Assembly (NCBI RefSeq): GCF_000455485.1
Contig: NZ_CBQR020000061.1
Span: 1 to 64,000, forward strand
DNA from: Gorillibacterium massiliense
GTDB taxonomy: Bacteria > Bacillota > Bacilli > Paenibacillales > NBRC-103111
DNA length: 64,000 bases
Direction of reading: 5' to 3'
Program-made: the position numbers and the translations under genes
Notes under the pieces: generated by a model
The model's database searches: none
Seen by the model: the letters and a program-made list of their open reading frames with translations, nothing else
Told to the model about the DNA's origin: nothing
In this document: in pieces, positions 26,042 to 35,660 of the stretch
How the letters are laid out: each line of letters starts with the position of its first letter
How positions within the stretch are numbered: the stretch's first letter is position 1

Positions 26042-26992
26042 ATGGACGATAAAGCAGTTCGGATTACGAACTCCACTTACCGAAGCTGGCCATCGATCGT
26101 CATGGAGAACGAAATCCTTCGCATTGAAATGATTCCCGGAATTGGAGCGAAAATCGTCTCCATGCAATACAAACCTACGGGAAGAGAGTGGCTTTTGGAT
26201 GCCGGGACGCGTAAGCTGAATCTGCCTGCCTATGGATCTCCCTTCGGACAAGCGGATATGAGCGGATGGGATGAATGTTTTCCGACCGTCGATCCCTGCT
26301 ATGCCGATGAGCGGAGGCAGGTTCTGCTGCCTGATCATGGAGAAGTGTGGCCGCTTCCTTGGGAAGCTTCCGTTTCATGCGGAGAAGACGCGGTTACCTG
26401 TACCGTGGAGGGAGTTGCGCTACCTTACCGGCTATCACGGACGTTAAGCTTTACTGCTCACGATGCGCTGCGAATGGACTACCGTGCGGAAAATTGCGGC
26501 AGCGAGCCTTTGCCTTTTTTATGGGTGCCACATCCGCAATTTGCCGTACCGGAGCCGACGGATATCGTGCTTCCGCCTTCTGTTCAGGAAGTGATTTGCG
26601 TCTTTGGCGGACTCACCCAAACGGTCGGTTGCTCCTATCCGTGGGCAGAGGTATCACGGGTGACGGAAGGGCAGACGGGGGACGGGCGCAAGATTTACGT
26701 GCCGGGCATCCACCAAGAGGGCTGGTGCGGTTTAGTCGGACAAAATAGCGGAGATTGGCTCTGGATGAAGACCGATCCTGCGCTTGTGCCTTATCTGGGA
26801 ATCTGGATCGATGAAGGGCTGGGCAACGATCGCAACGCCATAGCCCTGGAACCTTCGATTGGCTATTTCGATCGACTGGATCGTGCCAGATACAACGGCA
26901 CGGCGCAGATGGTCATGCCAGGGGAATCATGGGAATGGTCGATTACGGTTCTACTCGGAACGGGAATAAGGTGCAGGCCCGATTCTCGATGA
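26042..26992 (+). CDS. Aldose 1-epimerase-like (galactose mutarotase fold) protein
   Basis: A 316-residue beta-sandwich protein. MENEILRIEMIPGIGAKIVSMQYKPTGREWLL is the usual entry strand of galactose-mutarotase-like proteins, and GWDECFPTVDP and PLPFLWVPHPQFAV lie where catalytic residues normally occur (DEC near 79, HPQF near 165). It starts nine bases after the GH35-like gene and ends the operon before a terminator. It probably interconverts sugar anomers released by the glycosidase. The annotation rests on fold-level resemblance. Confidence 0.78.
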   Translation: MDDKAVRITNSTYRSWPSIVMENEILRIEMIPGIGAKIVSMQYKPTGREWLLDAGTRKLNLPAYGSPFGQADMSGWDECFPTVDPCYADERRQVLLPDHGEVWPLPWEASVSCGEDAVTCTVEGVALPYRLSRTLSFTAHDALRMDYRAENCGSEPLPFLWVPHPQFAVPEPTDIVLPPSVQEVICVFGGLTQTVGCSYPWAEVSRVTEGQTGDGRKIYVPGIHQEGWCGLVGQNSGDWLWMKTDPALVPYLGIWIDEGLGNDRNAIALEPSIGYFDRLDRARYNGTAQMVMPGESWEWSITVLLGTGIRCRPDSR

Positions 26993-27040
26993 GGCAGGCA
27001 TAGGCATAATCCCCACTTATCTCGGAATACCGCATATCGC

Positions 27041-27073
27041 AATACCGCATCTGCGAAGGTGCGGTATTTTTTT
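27041..27073 (+). terminator. Terminator of the GH35 operon
   Basis: AATACCGCA and TGCGGTATT form the stem, followed by seven T residues. A second copy of the left arm occurs just upstream (near 27026), so an alternative pairing exists. Confidence 0.88.
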
Positions 27074-27230
27074 ATCATCTCATTCTCAAGTTGAACCCAA
27101 ATGCCATCAAATCCGTACATATAATGATACCCGGCGTATTGCATCCGGCAAGGGGGGAATCTTAGTCATACGTCCGAGATCAGGCGTAATTCCTTTATGG
27201 GTCTAATAATAAACGAAGCGAGTGAATCAC

Positions 27231-29090
27231 ATGAACAATATGAAAGATTTTAAGCCACCGAAAAAGTCCCTTCTTTATTACTACGGAATCACCATCGTGT
27301 TGATTTTGTTGATTAATTCCTTTTTGCTTCCTTACATCAATAACCGTTCTGTGAAGGAAGTGGATTACGGGACGTTCTTGCGTATGGTGCAGGACGGCCA
27401 GGTTAAGGAAGTAGAAATCCGGGATAACGAGATTGGCTTTACGCCAACGGATAGCTCTTCCGGCACGAAGGTTTATAAAACGGGAGTCGTGGAAGATCCC
27501 AAGCTGGTGGACCGGCTGTATGATGCGAAGGTCAGCTTTTCTCGAGTTATCCCCAAGCAAATGTCGCCGCTTTTGAACTTTGTTCTGACCTGGATTCTTC
27601 CGTTCGTCATCTTCCTGGTCGTCGGGCAGTGGTTGATGAAGAAAATGGCGGGACGGCTCCCGGGCGGAGGCAATATGATGTCCCTGGGCAAGAGCAACGC
27701 CAAAGTGTATGTAGAGTCGGAAACCGGTGTTACCTTCACCAATGTCGCCGGGCAGGATGAGGCGAAGGAAGCGCTGCAGGAAATCGTCGATTTCTTGCAC
27801 AACCCGAAGAAATACACGGAAATCGGCGCTAGCATTCCCAAGGGTGCGCTCTTGGTAGGCCCTCCGGGTACGGGGAAAACGCTGCTGGCCAAGGCGGTAG
27901 CTGGGGAATCCAAGGTTCCGTTCTTCTCCATATCCGGCTCGGAGTTCGTGGAAATGTTCGTCGGCATGGGTGCGGCGCGGGTGCGGGACTTGTTCAAGCA
28001 AGCTCAGGAAAAAGCGCCGTGCATCGTGTTTATCGATGAAATTGACGCCATCGGCAAAAGCCGCAATGCTGGCATCGCCGGCGGAAACGATGAGCGGGAG
28101 CAAACCTTGAACCAGCTGTTGACAGAGATGGACGGCTTCGATGCGGACAAGGGCGTCGTCATTTTGGCGGCGAGCAACCGCCCAGAAACGTTGGACAAAG
28201 CGCTTCTCCGTCCAGGCAGGTTCGACCGCCGGGTGCCCGTTGAACTGCCTGATTTAGCAGGGCGGGAAGCGATCCTGAAAGTTCATGCCAAGAAGATAAA
28301 GCTTGCGGAAAACATCGATTTTCACGTCATCGCCAGAGCAACAGCGGGGGCGTCGGGAGCCGATCTGGCTAACATCGTCAACGAAGCCGCGTTGCGGGCT
28401 GTTAAGTTTGGCCGCATCAAGGTGACGCAGAACGATTTGGAGGAGTGCGTGGAAGTCGTCATCGCTGGATACCAACGGAAAAACGCGCTTATTTCCATGA
28501 AAGACAAGCTGACCATCGCGTATCACGAGGTGGGGCATGCTTTGGTTGCGGCGAAGCAAAGCCATTCCGCTCCCGTTCATAAGATCACGATCATTCCGCG
28601 AACCTCCGGCGCGCTAGGTTACACGATGCAGGTGGATGAGCAGGAGACGGTTTTGATGTCCAAAGAGCAAGCCCTCGACAAAATCACGACCTTTATGGGA
28701 GGGCGCGCCGCGGAAGAAATCATTTTCAACCGGGTTACTTCAGGCGCATCCAATGACATCGAGCAAGCGACGAAGATCGCCAGAGCGATGGTCACCCGTT
28801 TCGGCATGAGCGAAGCCTTCGATATGATGGCTTTGGAAACGGTCAATAACCCTTACTTGGGAGGGGACACGTCATTGCTGGTTTCGGCGGATACGGCATC
28901 CAAGATCGACGATGAAGTACTCAAGATCATCAAAGCCTGTCACGAGAAGGCGGTTCGCCTTTTGGAGGAGAATAAGGATAAACTCCACGAAATCACCAAA
29001 TACTTGATGGAGAAGGAAACCATTACCGGCGAAGAATTCATGGGGATTTTAAAAGAGGACGAAGAGCCGGACGATCAAGCTCAGCCTTGA
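27231..29090 (+). CDS. ftsH: FtsH ATP-dependent zinc metalloprotease
   Basis: A 619-residue AAA+ membrane protease. Two helices (about residues 13-35 and 105-125) flank a periplasm-type domain. The AAA module has Walker A GPPGTGKT (about 210), Walker [11 protein letters not shown] and the second-region-of-homology arginines ([10 protein letters not shown]). The zinc site is HEVGH at about 432-436. FtsH degrades membrane and some soluble proteins. ATG at 27231 is used; an in-frame GTG nine bases earlier is possible and no strong ribosome site is visible. The usual tilS-hpt neighbours are absent, so this may be a second FtsH. Confidence 0.93.
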   Translation: MNNMKDFKPPKKSLLYYYGITIVLILLINSFLLPYINNRSVKEVDYGTFLRMVQDGQVKEVEIRDNEIGFTPTDSSSGTKVYKTGVVEDPKLVDRLYDAKVSFSRVIPKQMSPLLNFVLTWILPFVIFLVVGQWLMKKMAGRLPGGGNMMSLGKSNAKVYVESETGVTFTNVAGQDEAKEALQEIVDFLHNPKKYTEIGASIPKGALLVGPPGTGKTLLAKAVAGESKVPFFSISGSEFVEMFVGMGAARVRDLFKQAQEKAPCIVFIDEIDAIGKSRNAGIAGGNDEREQTLNQLLTEMDGFDADKGVVILAASNRPETLDKALLRPGRFDRRVPVELPDLAGREAILKVHAKKIKLAENIDFHVIARATAGASGADLANIVNEAALRAVKFGRIKVTQNDLEECVEVVIAGYQRKNALISMKDKLTIAYHEVGHALVAAKQSHSAPVHKITIIPRTSGALGYTMQVDEQETVLMSKEQALDKITTFMGGRAAEEIIFNRVTSGASNDIEQATKIARAMVTRFGMSEAFDMMALETVNNPYLGGDTSLLVSADTASKIDDEVLKIIKACHEKAVRLLEENKDKLHEITKYLMEKETITGEEFMGILKEDEEPDDQAQP

Positions 29091-29122
29091 AGTTTTTGGA
29101 GGGGAATTGTGGTAAAATAAGC

Positions 29123-29159
29123 GCGGGTGCCTTCAGAACAGGCATCCGCTTTTTCTTTT
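29123..29159 (+). terminator. Terminator after ftsH
   Basis: GCGGGTGCC and GGCATCCGC form a stem with one G-T pair, followed by a T-rich tract, 33 bases after the stop codon. Confidence 0.8.
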
Positions 29160-29193
29160 ATCATTAGGGCCGCGAGCGAGGGGACAGGCAATC

Positions 29194-30621
29194 ATGGACA
29201 TCAGCATTATTTCGATCATGACGATCATCAATATTTTATTTGCCGGCATCGTCGTCTTTTTCGAACGCAAGGAAATCGGGGCAACCTGGGCGTGGTTGAT
29301 GGTTCTCATTTTTATACCGGTTCTGGGCTTCTTTATTTACATCTTCCTGGGGCGATCTTTAAAGCAAAAAAATTTCTTCAAGCTATCTGCAAACGAACGC
29401 GCTTATCTAAAGCATGCGGCGGAAGATCAGGCATTGGCGATTCATCAGATGGGTCCTCTTTTAAACAAGCATTCCGATCTGGTGAAAATGAACCTGAAAT
29501 CGTCCAACGCCCTTGTTACGATGGATAATGAAGTGATGATTTTCCACGACGGCAATGAGAAATTCGATTCATTATTTACCGATATTCAACATGCCAAAAA
29601 AGAAATAAACATTCAATATTTCATTATTAAAAGGGACTCCCTGGGAAAAAGATTGCGGGACGCGCTTACCAAGAAAGCACAGGAAGGCGTAAAAGTTCGG
29701 CTCCTTTACGATGAAATCGGATCGAGGCAAATCACCCGTTCGTTTTTTAAGGAACTGATTGCGAAGGGCGGAGAGGTGGAAGCCTTTTTCCCATCTCCCA
29801 TACGGTTGGTGAACTTTCGCATCAATAACCGGAATCACCGGAAGCTGTGCATCATTGACGGGGAGATTGCTTATATCGGCGGGTTCAATGTGGGAAATGA
29901 GTACTTGGGTCTAAGTAAAAGGCTGGGCTATTGGCGCGATACGCACTTAAGGATCATCGGAGGAGCGGTCGACCATATTCAGGGCCGGTTTATCCTGGAT
30001 TGGAATAAGGCGACGAAGCATCATAAAGAGAACTTGGAACAGTTCATGTTCCGACCGGAAAAGCATACGGGTGCCTGCGCCGTGCAAATTATCGCAAGCG
30101 GCCCCAACTCGCGGACCGAACATTTGAAAAACATGTATTTGAAATTAATGACGACCGCCAAAAAAAGCATCTATATCCAAACGCCGTACTTCGTTCCCGA
30201 TTCCAGCTTTATGGATGCCTGTAAAATCGCGCTTTTATCCGGCGTGGATTTGCGGATCATGATCCCCAACAAGTCGGACCATCTGTTTGTCCGCTGGGCG
30301 ACTCTGTCATCTGTTGGGCAATTGCTGCCCTATGGGGCCAAAATTCTGCTTTACGAGAACGGATTTTTGCACGCGAAGACGATTATCGTCGATGAAGAGG
30401 TGGCGTCCGCCGGCACGACGAATGTGGATACCCGCAGCTTTCGTTTGAACTTTGAGGTGAATGCTCTCCTTTATGATGAAAAGGTGGCGAAGCAGCTTCA
30501 GGATTTGTTCATTCAGGATAGCGAGGTCTGTACGGAATTGACCTCCGAAAAGTATGCGGCCCGTCCGCTTTTGATCAAAATGATCGAGGCGGTGGCGCGG
30601 CTTTTGTCGCCGATCCTTTAG
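29194..30621 (+). CDS. cls: Cardiolipin synthase (phospholipase D type)
   Basis: A 475-residue enzyme with two N-terminal helices and two phospholipase D motifs, HRKLCIID (His about 215) and HAKTIIVD (His about 393), each followed by the GG/GT-N segment. It condenses two phosphatidylglycerol molecules into cardiolipin at the membrane. Length matches bacterial ClsA-like enzymes. ATG follows GAGGGGAC. It lies just after the ftsH terminator, and the arylamine acetyltransferase gene follows at 31 bases, so these two may be co-transcribed. Confidence 0.93.
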   Translation: MDISIISIMTIINILFAGIVVFFERKEIGATWAWLMVLIFIPVLGFFIYIFLGRSLKQKNFFKLSANERAYLKHAAEDQALAIHQMGPLLNKHSDLVKMNLKSSNALVTMDNEVMIFHDGNEKFDSLFTDIQHAKKEINIQYFIIKRDSLGKRLRDALTKKAQEGVKVRLLYDEIGSRQITRSFFKELIAKGGEVEAFFPSPIRLVNFRINNRNHRKLCIIDGEIAYIGGFNVGNEYLGLSKRLGYWRDTHLRIIGGAVDHIQGRFILDWNKATKHHKENLEQFMFRPEKHTGACAVQIIASGPNSRTEHLKNMYLKLMTTAKKSIYIQTPYFVPDSSFMDACKIALLSGVDLRIMIPNKSDHLFVRWATLSSVGQLLPYGAKILLYENGFLHAKTIIVDEEVASAGTTNVDTRSFRLNFEVNALLYDEKVAKQLQDLFIQDSEVCTELTSEKYAARPLLIKMIEAVARLLSPIL

Positions 30622-30651
30622 GCGAAAAACACAGTTGGAGAGGTGAGGAAG

Positions 30652-31548
30652 ATGCGATTGACGCGGGAGGAAGTAAAAACGTATCTGAAAAGAATCGGTA
30701 TATCGGATATCCAACCGCCTACGCTGCCTTACTTGGTAGAACTTCAAAGAGCGCATGTGCAAAAGATTTCCTGGCAAACCGTCAATATTTTCGGAGGAAA
30801 ACCGGCGTCCATTGATATAAGGGAATCGGTAGGGCTCATCTTGAACCATCGAAGCGGATACTGCTTTCATTTGAACGGCGCTTTTAGTACCCTTCTGCGT
30901 TCTTTGGGTTATCAAGTATCCTGGCATGCAGCGGGCGTGCAGTCCATTGACGAAAATTTCGATGTTAATCACCTGGGATTGATCGTCCACGTACCGAATG
31001 ATGAAACGGGAGACAAATGGATTGCCGATGTTGGGATGGGGGTTATGCCCTATGGGCCGATTTTGCTGAAGGCGGGGGACTATGAACAAGGCCCGTTTTC
31101 CTATTCCGTGAAGGAATCGTCGGTAGTCCCAAACGGCTGGCGCTTCGAGCACGATCCAGCGTATTCCAGTATCGGAGTGGAATTGTCGCTTGATGTCGTG
31201 ACGGATTTGGGCATATTCATGCCTGCACATGAAAAACTGAGCCGATCTGCCGAATCGCCATGGAAGAACTTGTTCGTCGCTCAGCAAATCTATGCCGGGG
31301 GATTCAATGAGCTAAAGAATTGCGTATGGAAGAAAACAAACAGGGAAGGCATTGAAAAGACGGAAATCGCCAGCAAATCCCTTTGGCTTGATGTATTGGC
31401 GGAAATTTTTCATGAACCGCTTATCAACTATTCGCGTGAAGAACGCAATGAATTGTGGAAGAGGGTACTTGAGCAACATGAGGGGTGGAAGAGGATGGCG
31501 AGCATGCAAGGTGCCCCCTCAGGAACTTCATCGGTTATTATGGGATGA
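30652..31548 (+). CDS. nat: Arylamine N-acetyltransferase
   Basis: A 298-residue NAT-family enzyme with the catalytic triad visible in order: Cys about 71 (RSGYCFHLNGAF), His about 107 (VNHLGLIVHV) and Asp about 126 (WIADVGMG). It transfers acetyl groups from acetyl-CoA to arylamines or hydrazines by a ping-pong route. ATG at 30652 has GGAGAGG eight bases upstream; the in-frame GTG at 30643 is less likely. It is slightly longer than the typical 250-280 residues. Confidence 0.9.
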   Translation: MRLTREEVKTYLKRIGISDIQPPTLPYLVELQRAHVQKISWQTVNIFGGKPASIDIRESVGLILNHRSGYCFHLNGAFSTLLRSLGYQVSWHAAGVQSIDENFDVNHLGLIVHVPNDETGDKWIADVGMGVMPYGPILLKAGDYEQGPFSYSVKESSVVPNGWRFEHDPAYSSIGVELSLDVVTDLGIFMPAHEKLSRSAESPWKNLFVAQQIYAGGFNELKNCVWKKTNREGIEKTEIASKSLWLDVLAEIFHEPLINYSREERNELWKRVLEQHEGWKRMASMQGAPSGTSSVIMG

Positions 31549-31664
31549 TTGCCTTCAAGTTCATTTCGAATGTCTTGCCGAAGTATTCGAACTCCAAACT
31601 TTAGTATATAATTGCAATAACAAACGAACTGAATCCGTTTTAGGAAAAAGATGGTGAATATCAT

Positions 31665-32717
31665 ATGAGCAATAAGATAACCATGCAGCATGTAGCGGAT
31701 GCGGCAGGCGTCTCGAAATACGTCGTGTCCAAATCCCTGTCTGGCAAGCCTGGTGTAAATGCAGGAACCAAGGAACATGTTCGCCAAACGGCGGTCAAAT
31801 TGGGGTACCAGTTCACTCCAAGATCTGGAGGCAAGACGCGGCAGGACGGGAACATAATGGACAAGCAAACGATTGTCGTTTTGCTGCCCAATGTTCGTGG
31901 CCAGTTTTTGGACTCGCTTTATTGGGGAAGGATCGTTGAGGGGATTACGCAAGAACTAAGAACCTTGGACGCCTCAGGTATCGTCATAACCGATCAAACC
32001 GTAGAAAGTTTCCTTTCTATGGTAGACAAGGCGAATATTCACGGTTTCATTGGCGTCGGGGAGATTGATACTGGTGTCTTGCAGGAAGTGAGCCGTCTGA
32101 ATGTCCCGATCGTATTGATCGACCATGATGATTCGCTGGTTGTTTCGTCCCAACTGTTCGTCAACAATCGCGAATGTGTTTACCAACTAACCAACCATTT
32201 GATTTCACTTGGTCACAGAGATATCCGTTTCGTTGGCAATACCGGTTATTCGATTAGCTTCATGAATCGCTGGGACGGGTTTCGGGATGCCATGGAAGAG
32301 GGCGGATTGCAGATCGTTGGAAACGATCCTCTTTGTAAATTGCGGGGGGATACCCGAATAGAACACGAAGTGGAAATAGGGAAGATCCTTGAAGCGGATC
32401 GGGCTGCTGGAAACTTGCCCACGGCGTTGGTTTGCGCCAATGACGCGATAGCCGTCTGCGCGATGAACGTTATGGATCAGATGAACATACAAGTGCCTGA
32501 CGACATTTCGATTACCGGATTCGATAATATCGAAGACTCTTACACCAGGATTCCCGGAATTACGACCGTTAACGTAGAGAAAGAAATCCTGGGTAAACGG
32601 GCGGTTCACATGCTTTTAGAAAAGATGAAATATACGGGGTTTCCCAGAGAATCCATTTACCTGTCTGCCTCGATCATTTACAGGGGTTCGATTGGTAAAA
32701 TGAAAAAAGAAAAATGA
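31665..32717 (+). CDS. LacI family transcriptional regulator
   Basis: A 350-residue LacI/GalR repressor. The N-terminal helix-turn-helix reads ITMQHVADAAGVSKYVVSKSLSGKPGV, followed by a hinge and a periplasmic-binding-protein-like sensor (ILLPNVRGQFLDSLYWGRIVEGI ... ALVCANDAIAVCAMNVM ... SITGFDNIEDSYTRIPGITTVNV). The linker carrying RSGGKTRQDGNIMDK is longer than usual. It is monocistronic, with a large terminator behind it, and may control the adjacent sugar importer or a remote locus. An AT-rich TATAAT lies at 31608-31613 upstream. Confidence 0.9.
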   Translation: MSNKITMQHVADAAGVSKYVVSKSLSGKPGVNAGTKEHVRQTAVKLGYQFTPRSGGKTRQDGNIMDKQTIVVLLPNVRGQFLDSLYWGRIVEGITQELRTLDASGIVITDQTVESFLSMVDKANIHGFIGVGEIDTGVLQEVSRLNVPIVLIDHDDSLVVSSQLFVNNRECVYQLTNHLISLGHRDIRFVGNTGYSISFMNRWDGFRDAMEEGGLQIVGNDPLCKLRGDTRIEHEVEIGKILEADRAAGNLPTALVCANDAIAVCAMNVMDQMNIQVPDDISITGFDNIEDSYTRIPGITTVNVEKEILGKRAVHMLLEKMKYTGFPRESIYLSASIIYRGSIGKMKKEK

Positions 32718-32765
32718 GTGTCCCAAAGAAAATGTAGAGTAGTTTCATTTGTTTCACTACACAAA

Positions 32766-32818
32766 AAGAGGTGTGTCTCTCGAGGTCATTAACAATGACT
32801 GAGACACCCTCTTTTTTT
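32766..32818 (+). terminator. Terminator of the lacI-type gene
   Basis: An outer stem (AGAGG-GTGTCTC against GAGACACCCTCT) and an inner stem (GTCATT/AATGAC around AAC) are followed by seven T residues. Confidence 0.85.
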
Positions 32819-32826
32819 AGTGTTCA

Positions 32827-32859
32827 GTTATGATAAAATTATCATAGAATTATCATAAC
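32827..32859 (+). promoter_or_regulatory. Three TTATSATA half-sites upstream of the two-component operon
   Basis: GTTATGATAA (32827-32836) and TTATCATAAC (32850-32859) are exact inverted arms, and a third half-site TTATCATA lies between them (32839-32846). The cluster is 43 bases before the histidine kinase start. It may be an operator or the binding site of the adjacent response regulator. Confidence 0.5.
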
Positions 32860-32901
32860 AAGTATAGGAAACTTTAGTTATTTGTAACAGGAGGCATGGC
32901 G

Positions 32902-34770
32902 ATGAGATTAACAAAAAACCGGTCCGATTTCGCCCATGCTTTACCCATGGAGTGGAAGCTGATTCTGATCTTCGTCATTCTGATCATGATTCCGATCCCA
33001 TTATTCGGTTACCTTTCCAACTCGATATACGAGAAATCCATCCGGGCCAAATCGCTCTCCTACTTGACGCAGGTTGTTCAAGATATGTCTGCGAAATTCG
33101 ACATGTACACCGAAGACATGAAGAGGATTTCGCGCAATCCCGCCTATGTGGATGCGATCAAAGATAATCTGGAGTTGTCCAATGAATTGTATGACAAGTT
33201 GGAAAAGGAGCAGGACAAGGGAACAAACACCAGCGATGGTTCGGCTTCCCTGTTCGTTACGCAGGCAATCGAAAGCAGTATCAGTTTTCTGAATAATATC
33301 AAGCAAGAAACGCAGTCCATCTATTTATTCGACCGGCATGGGAACCCCTACTACAGCTATAAAAACGGTTTTCGGAGAGACATTGTTCTCCAATATCCGG
33401 AATGGAAACAGGCACTGCAAGACCAGGAAGGAAGTCCTCTGCTCCTCAGAACCATGGAGATTGAGACAAATGCCAACATCCGCAATTACGTGTTCTCTGT
33501 GATCCGAGAATTGTTTAACGATTCTTATCAGTCCATTGGTATGATCGTTGTGGATTCAAACATCTCCTATCTGGAGAAGGTTGCGGGTGATGTATTGAAG
33601 GCTTCCGGAGGCGGCAGGGCTATGATTATCGATCAGAGCAGGTATGTCATATACGACAGCAATAAAGAATATCTAACGAAACAATTGCCGAACGATTCTT
33701 GGTTATCCAAAATGGTCGGGGATCAAGGGGATTACATAGCCGATTATTACGGTGAAAAGTCTATGATCGTCTACAATCGTTCAACGATCACGAATTGGAC
33801 AGTGGTCGTGACTGTTCCTTTGACCGAGCTTACGAGGGATGTGCAGACAAGCCGTGTGCAAAACCTAGTGGCATCATTGTTCCTCACCGGATTGGCTATG
33901 TGCCTGTCCGTCATCGTGGCTTTCGCGATTACACGTTCTCTCCGGACGTTAATCAGGCTCATGAAGAACGTGCAAATGGGCGATCTCGACGTTGAATTTC
34001 CAGTGACTTACCGCGATGAAGTTGGCCGTTTGGGCCGGCAATTTAACCGGATGATCGAGCGAATCAGGATGTTGATCCAGGAAAACTTTGAAATTGGGGA
34101 AAGGAAAAAACAAGCGGAAATCAACGCGCTGCAGAGCCAAATCAACCCCCATTTCCTGTATAATACGCTGGAAACCATCCGAATGACGGCAGAAATCAAC
34201 GATGATGAAGAAGTAGCGGACATGACCCGGCTGCTGGGGAAAATGCTCCGTTACAGCATATCCAAGGGTAGCGACCTGGTTAAGTTCGAACAGGAGCTCG
34301 AACATTTGAAACATTATATTTTGCTGCAACAATACAGATATCCGGGAAAGCTGCGGATCGAGTACGATATTCCTGAGGATATGGAGTCTGTACGTGTATT
34401 GAAGCTTATTTTGCAGCCCATCGTGGAGAACGCAATCTTTCACGGCATGGAATCGTCGAGGTCCTTTTTGTTGATAAAAGTTAGCGTCGAAGTCTCGGAG
34501 CAAGAATTGAAAATCAGAATCCAGGACAACGGGAAAGGGATGGAACTGTCCGAACTTAAGCAACTACGAAAACGGCTCGAGCAGCCGGGGACAGATAAGA
34601 GGGGGATTGGTCTGGGGAACGTCAACGAACGATTGAAAATGCACTATGGCGTTCAATATGGTCTCGAAATCGACAGTGAGGCCGGTTTGGGGACCGAAGT
34701 GAAGATCAAAATGCCGATTCATATAGATGGGGGAGACTCGAATGCTTCGAATCTTGATAGCGGACGATGA
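32902..34770 (+). CDS. Sensor histidine kinase, YesM type
   Basis: A 622-residue membrane sensor. A first helix at about residues 17-40, an extracytoplasmic Cache-like domain to about 310, a second helix, a HAMP linker (RSLRTLIRLMKNVQMGDLDVEF) and the LytS/YesM-type kinase core with phospho-acceptor His about 417 (QINPHFLYNTLETIR). The ATPase lid shows DNGKGM and GIGLGNVNERL. ATG at 32902 has AGGAGG seven bases upstream. It overlaps the response-regulator gene by 29 bases. Such pairs sense extracellular sugars and control the neighbouring ABC importer. Confidence 0.92.
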   Translation: MRLTKNRSDFAHALPMEWKLILIFVILIMIPIPLFGYLSNSIYEKSIRAKSLSYLTQVVQDMSAKFDMYTEDMKRISRNPAYVDAIKDNLELSNELYDKLEKEQDKGTNTSDGSASLFVTQAIESSISFLNNIKQETQSIYLFDRHGNPYYSYKNGFRRDIVLQYPEWKQALQDQEGSPLLLRTMEIETNANIRNYVFSVIRELFNDSYQSIGMIVVDSNISYLEKVAGDVLKASGGGRAMIIDQSRYVIYDSNKEYLTKQLPNDSWLSKMVGDQGDYIADYYGEKSMIVYNRSTITNWTVVVTVPLTELTRDVQTSRVQNLVASLFLTGLAMCLSVIVAFAITRSLRTLIRLMKNVQMGDLDVEFPVTYRDEVGRLGRQFNRMIERIRMLIQENFEIGERKKQAEINALQSQINPHFLYNTLETIRMTAEINDDEEVADMTRLLGKMLRYSISKGSDLVKFEQELEHLKHYILLQQYRYPGKLRIEYDIPEDMESVRVLKLILQPIVENAIFHGMESSRSFLLIKVSVEVSEQELKIRIQDNGKGMELSELKQLRKRLEQPGTDKRGIGLGNVNERLKMHYGVQYGLEIDSEAGLGTEVKIKMPIHIDGGDSNASNLDSGR

Positions 34771-35485
34771 AGTTAAAATCAGACAGGGGCTTGCCAAAAT
34801 CATCAGGAAAGCCGGCCCGCAATTTGAAATCGTTGGGCAGTGTGCGGATGCAAAGGAAGTAATGGATGCTCTCACCGAGATTGAAGCGGACGTATTGATT
34901 ACGGATATTCGCATGCCGGGCAAAAGTGGCCTTGATTTGATCGAAGAGATCAGATCGGTTATTCCGACGATGAAGATCATTATCCTAAGCGGATACGGTG
35001 ATTTTTCTTATGCACGTCGGGCGATCCACATGGGAGTCTTTGAGTATCTCCTTAAGCCCGTCGACACGGAAGAGCTTTATGTTGCATTGAACAAGCTGCT
35101 CAACTCCAATGAACGGAAGGAAGAAAGCAGTGAAAGCACCATTACCTTAGCCGATAACGGGAAAAGTGGAAACCGCGTCATCGAAGAAGTGAAAAAGATG
35201 GTTGAAGAGGAATACGGTAAGGTTATCGAGTTGCCTTCGGTAGCGGATCGTGTGTTCTTGACGGCCAGTTATCTAAGCAAACTATTCAAGTCCGAGACGG
35301 GTATGACGCTAACCGACTACATTACGGGAGTCCGGATCCACAAAGCGAAAGATTTGCTCAAGGGACGGATCGATCTGAAGACCTACGAAATCGGAGACAT
35401 GGTCGGCTATCCGGATTCTGCTTATTTCAACAAGACCTTTAAAAAGTACGTTGGCATGACTCCTAAGGAATATAGGGATAGTTAG
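34742..35485 (+). CDS. Response regulator with AraC-type DNA-binding domain, YesN type
   Basis: A 247-residue regulator. The receiver domain has ADDE near the N-terminus, phospho-acceptor Asp about 55 (VLITDIRMPGKSG), and Lys in LLKPVDTEELY. The C-terminal AraC-type pair of helix-turn-helices is short and complete (VADRVFLTASYLSKLFKSETG ... MVGYPDSAYFNKTFKKYVGMTPKEYR). It is about half the length of many YesN proteins because the middle linker is minimal. It begins inside the kinase gene, and GGGGGAG precedes ATG. It should activate the importer genes that follow. Confidence 0.92.
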   Translation: MLRILIADDEVKIRQGLAKIIRKAGPQFEIVGQCADAKEVMDALTEIEADVLITDIRMPGKSGLDLIEEIRSVIPTMKIIILSGYGDFSYARRAIHMGVFEYLLKPVDTEELYVALNKLLNSNERKEESSESTITLADNGKSGNRVIEEVKKMVEEEYGKVIELPSVADRVFLTASYLSKLFKSETGMTLTDYITGVRIHKAKDLLKGRIDLKTYEIGDMVGYPDSAYFNKTFKKYVGMTPKEYRDS

Positions 35486-35598
35486 TGCCATTTCGTCCTC
35501 TTCGAGTGCGAATGACGGCTCGATTGTTTGCGTTTATTTAGCATAAAATAAGACAATAAATCGATACGGAATCCATTTTATTATAGGGTTCCTCTTTT

Positions 35599-35624
35599 TA
35601 TAATTAACAATGAAAGCGATGTCA
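35599..35624 (+). promoter_or_regulatory. Importer promoter region with CcpA (cre) site
   Basis: TATAAT lies at 35599-35604 with only a weak -35 upstream, as expected for an activated promoter. Seven bases later TGAAAGCGATGTCA (35611-35624) fits the cre consensus TGWNANCGNTNWCA at every fixed position. Placed at about +1, it would let CcpA block the promoter when glucose is present. Confidence 0.65.
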
Positions 35625-35660
35625 AAAAACAGAATGCGCTAATGGGGGGGAAAACCGAAC

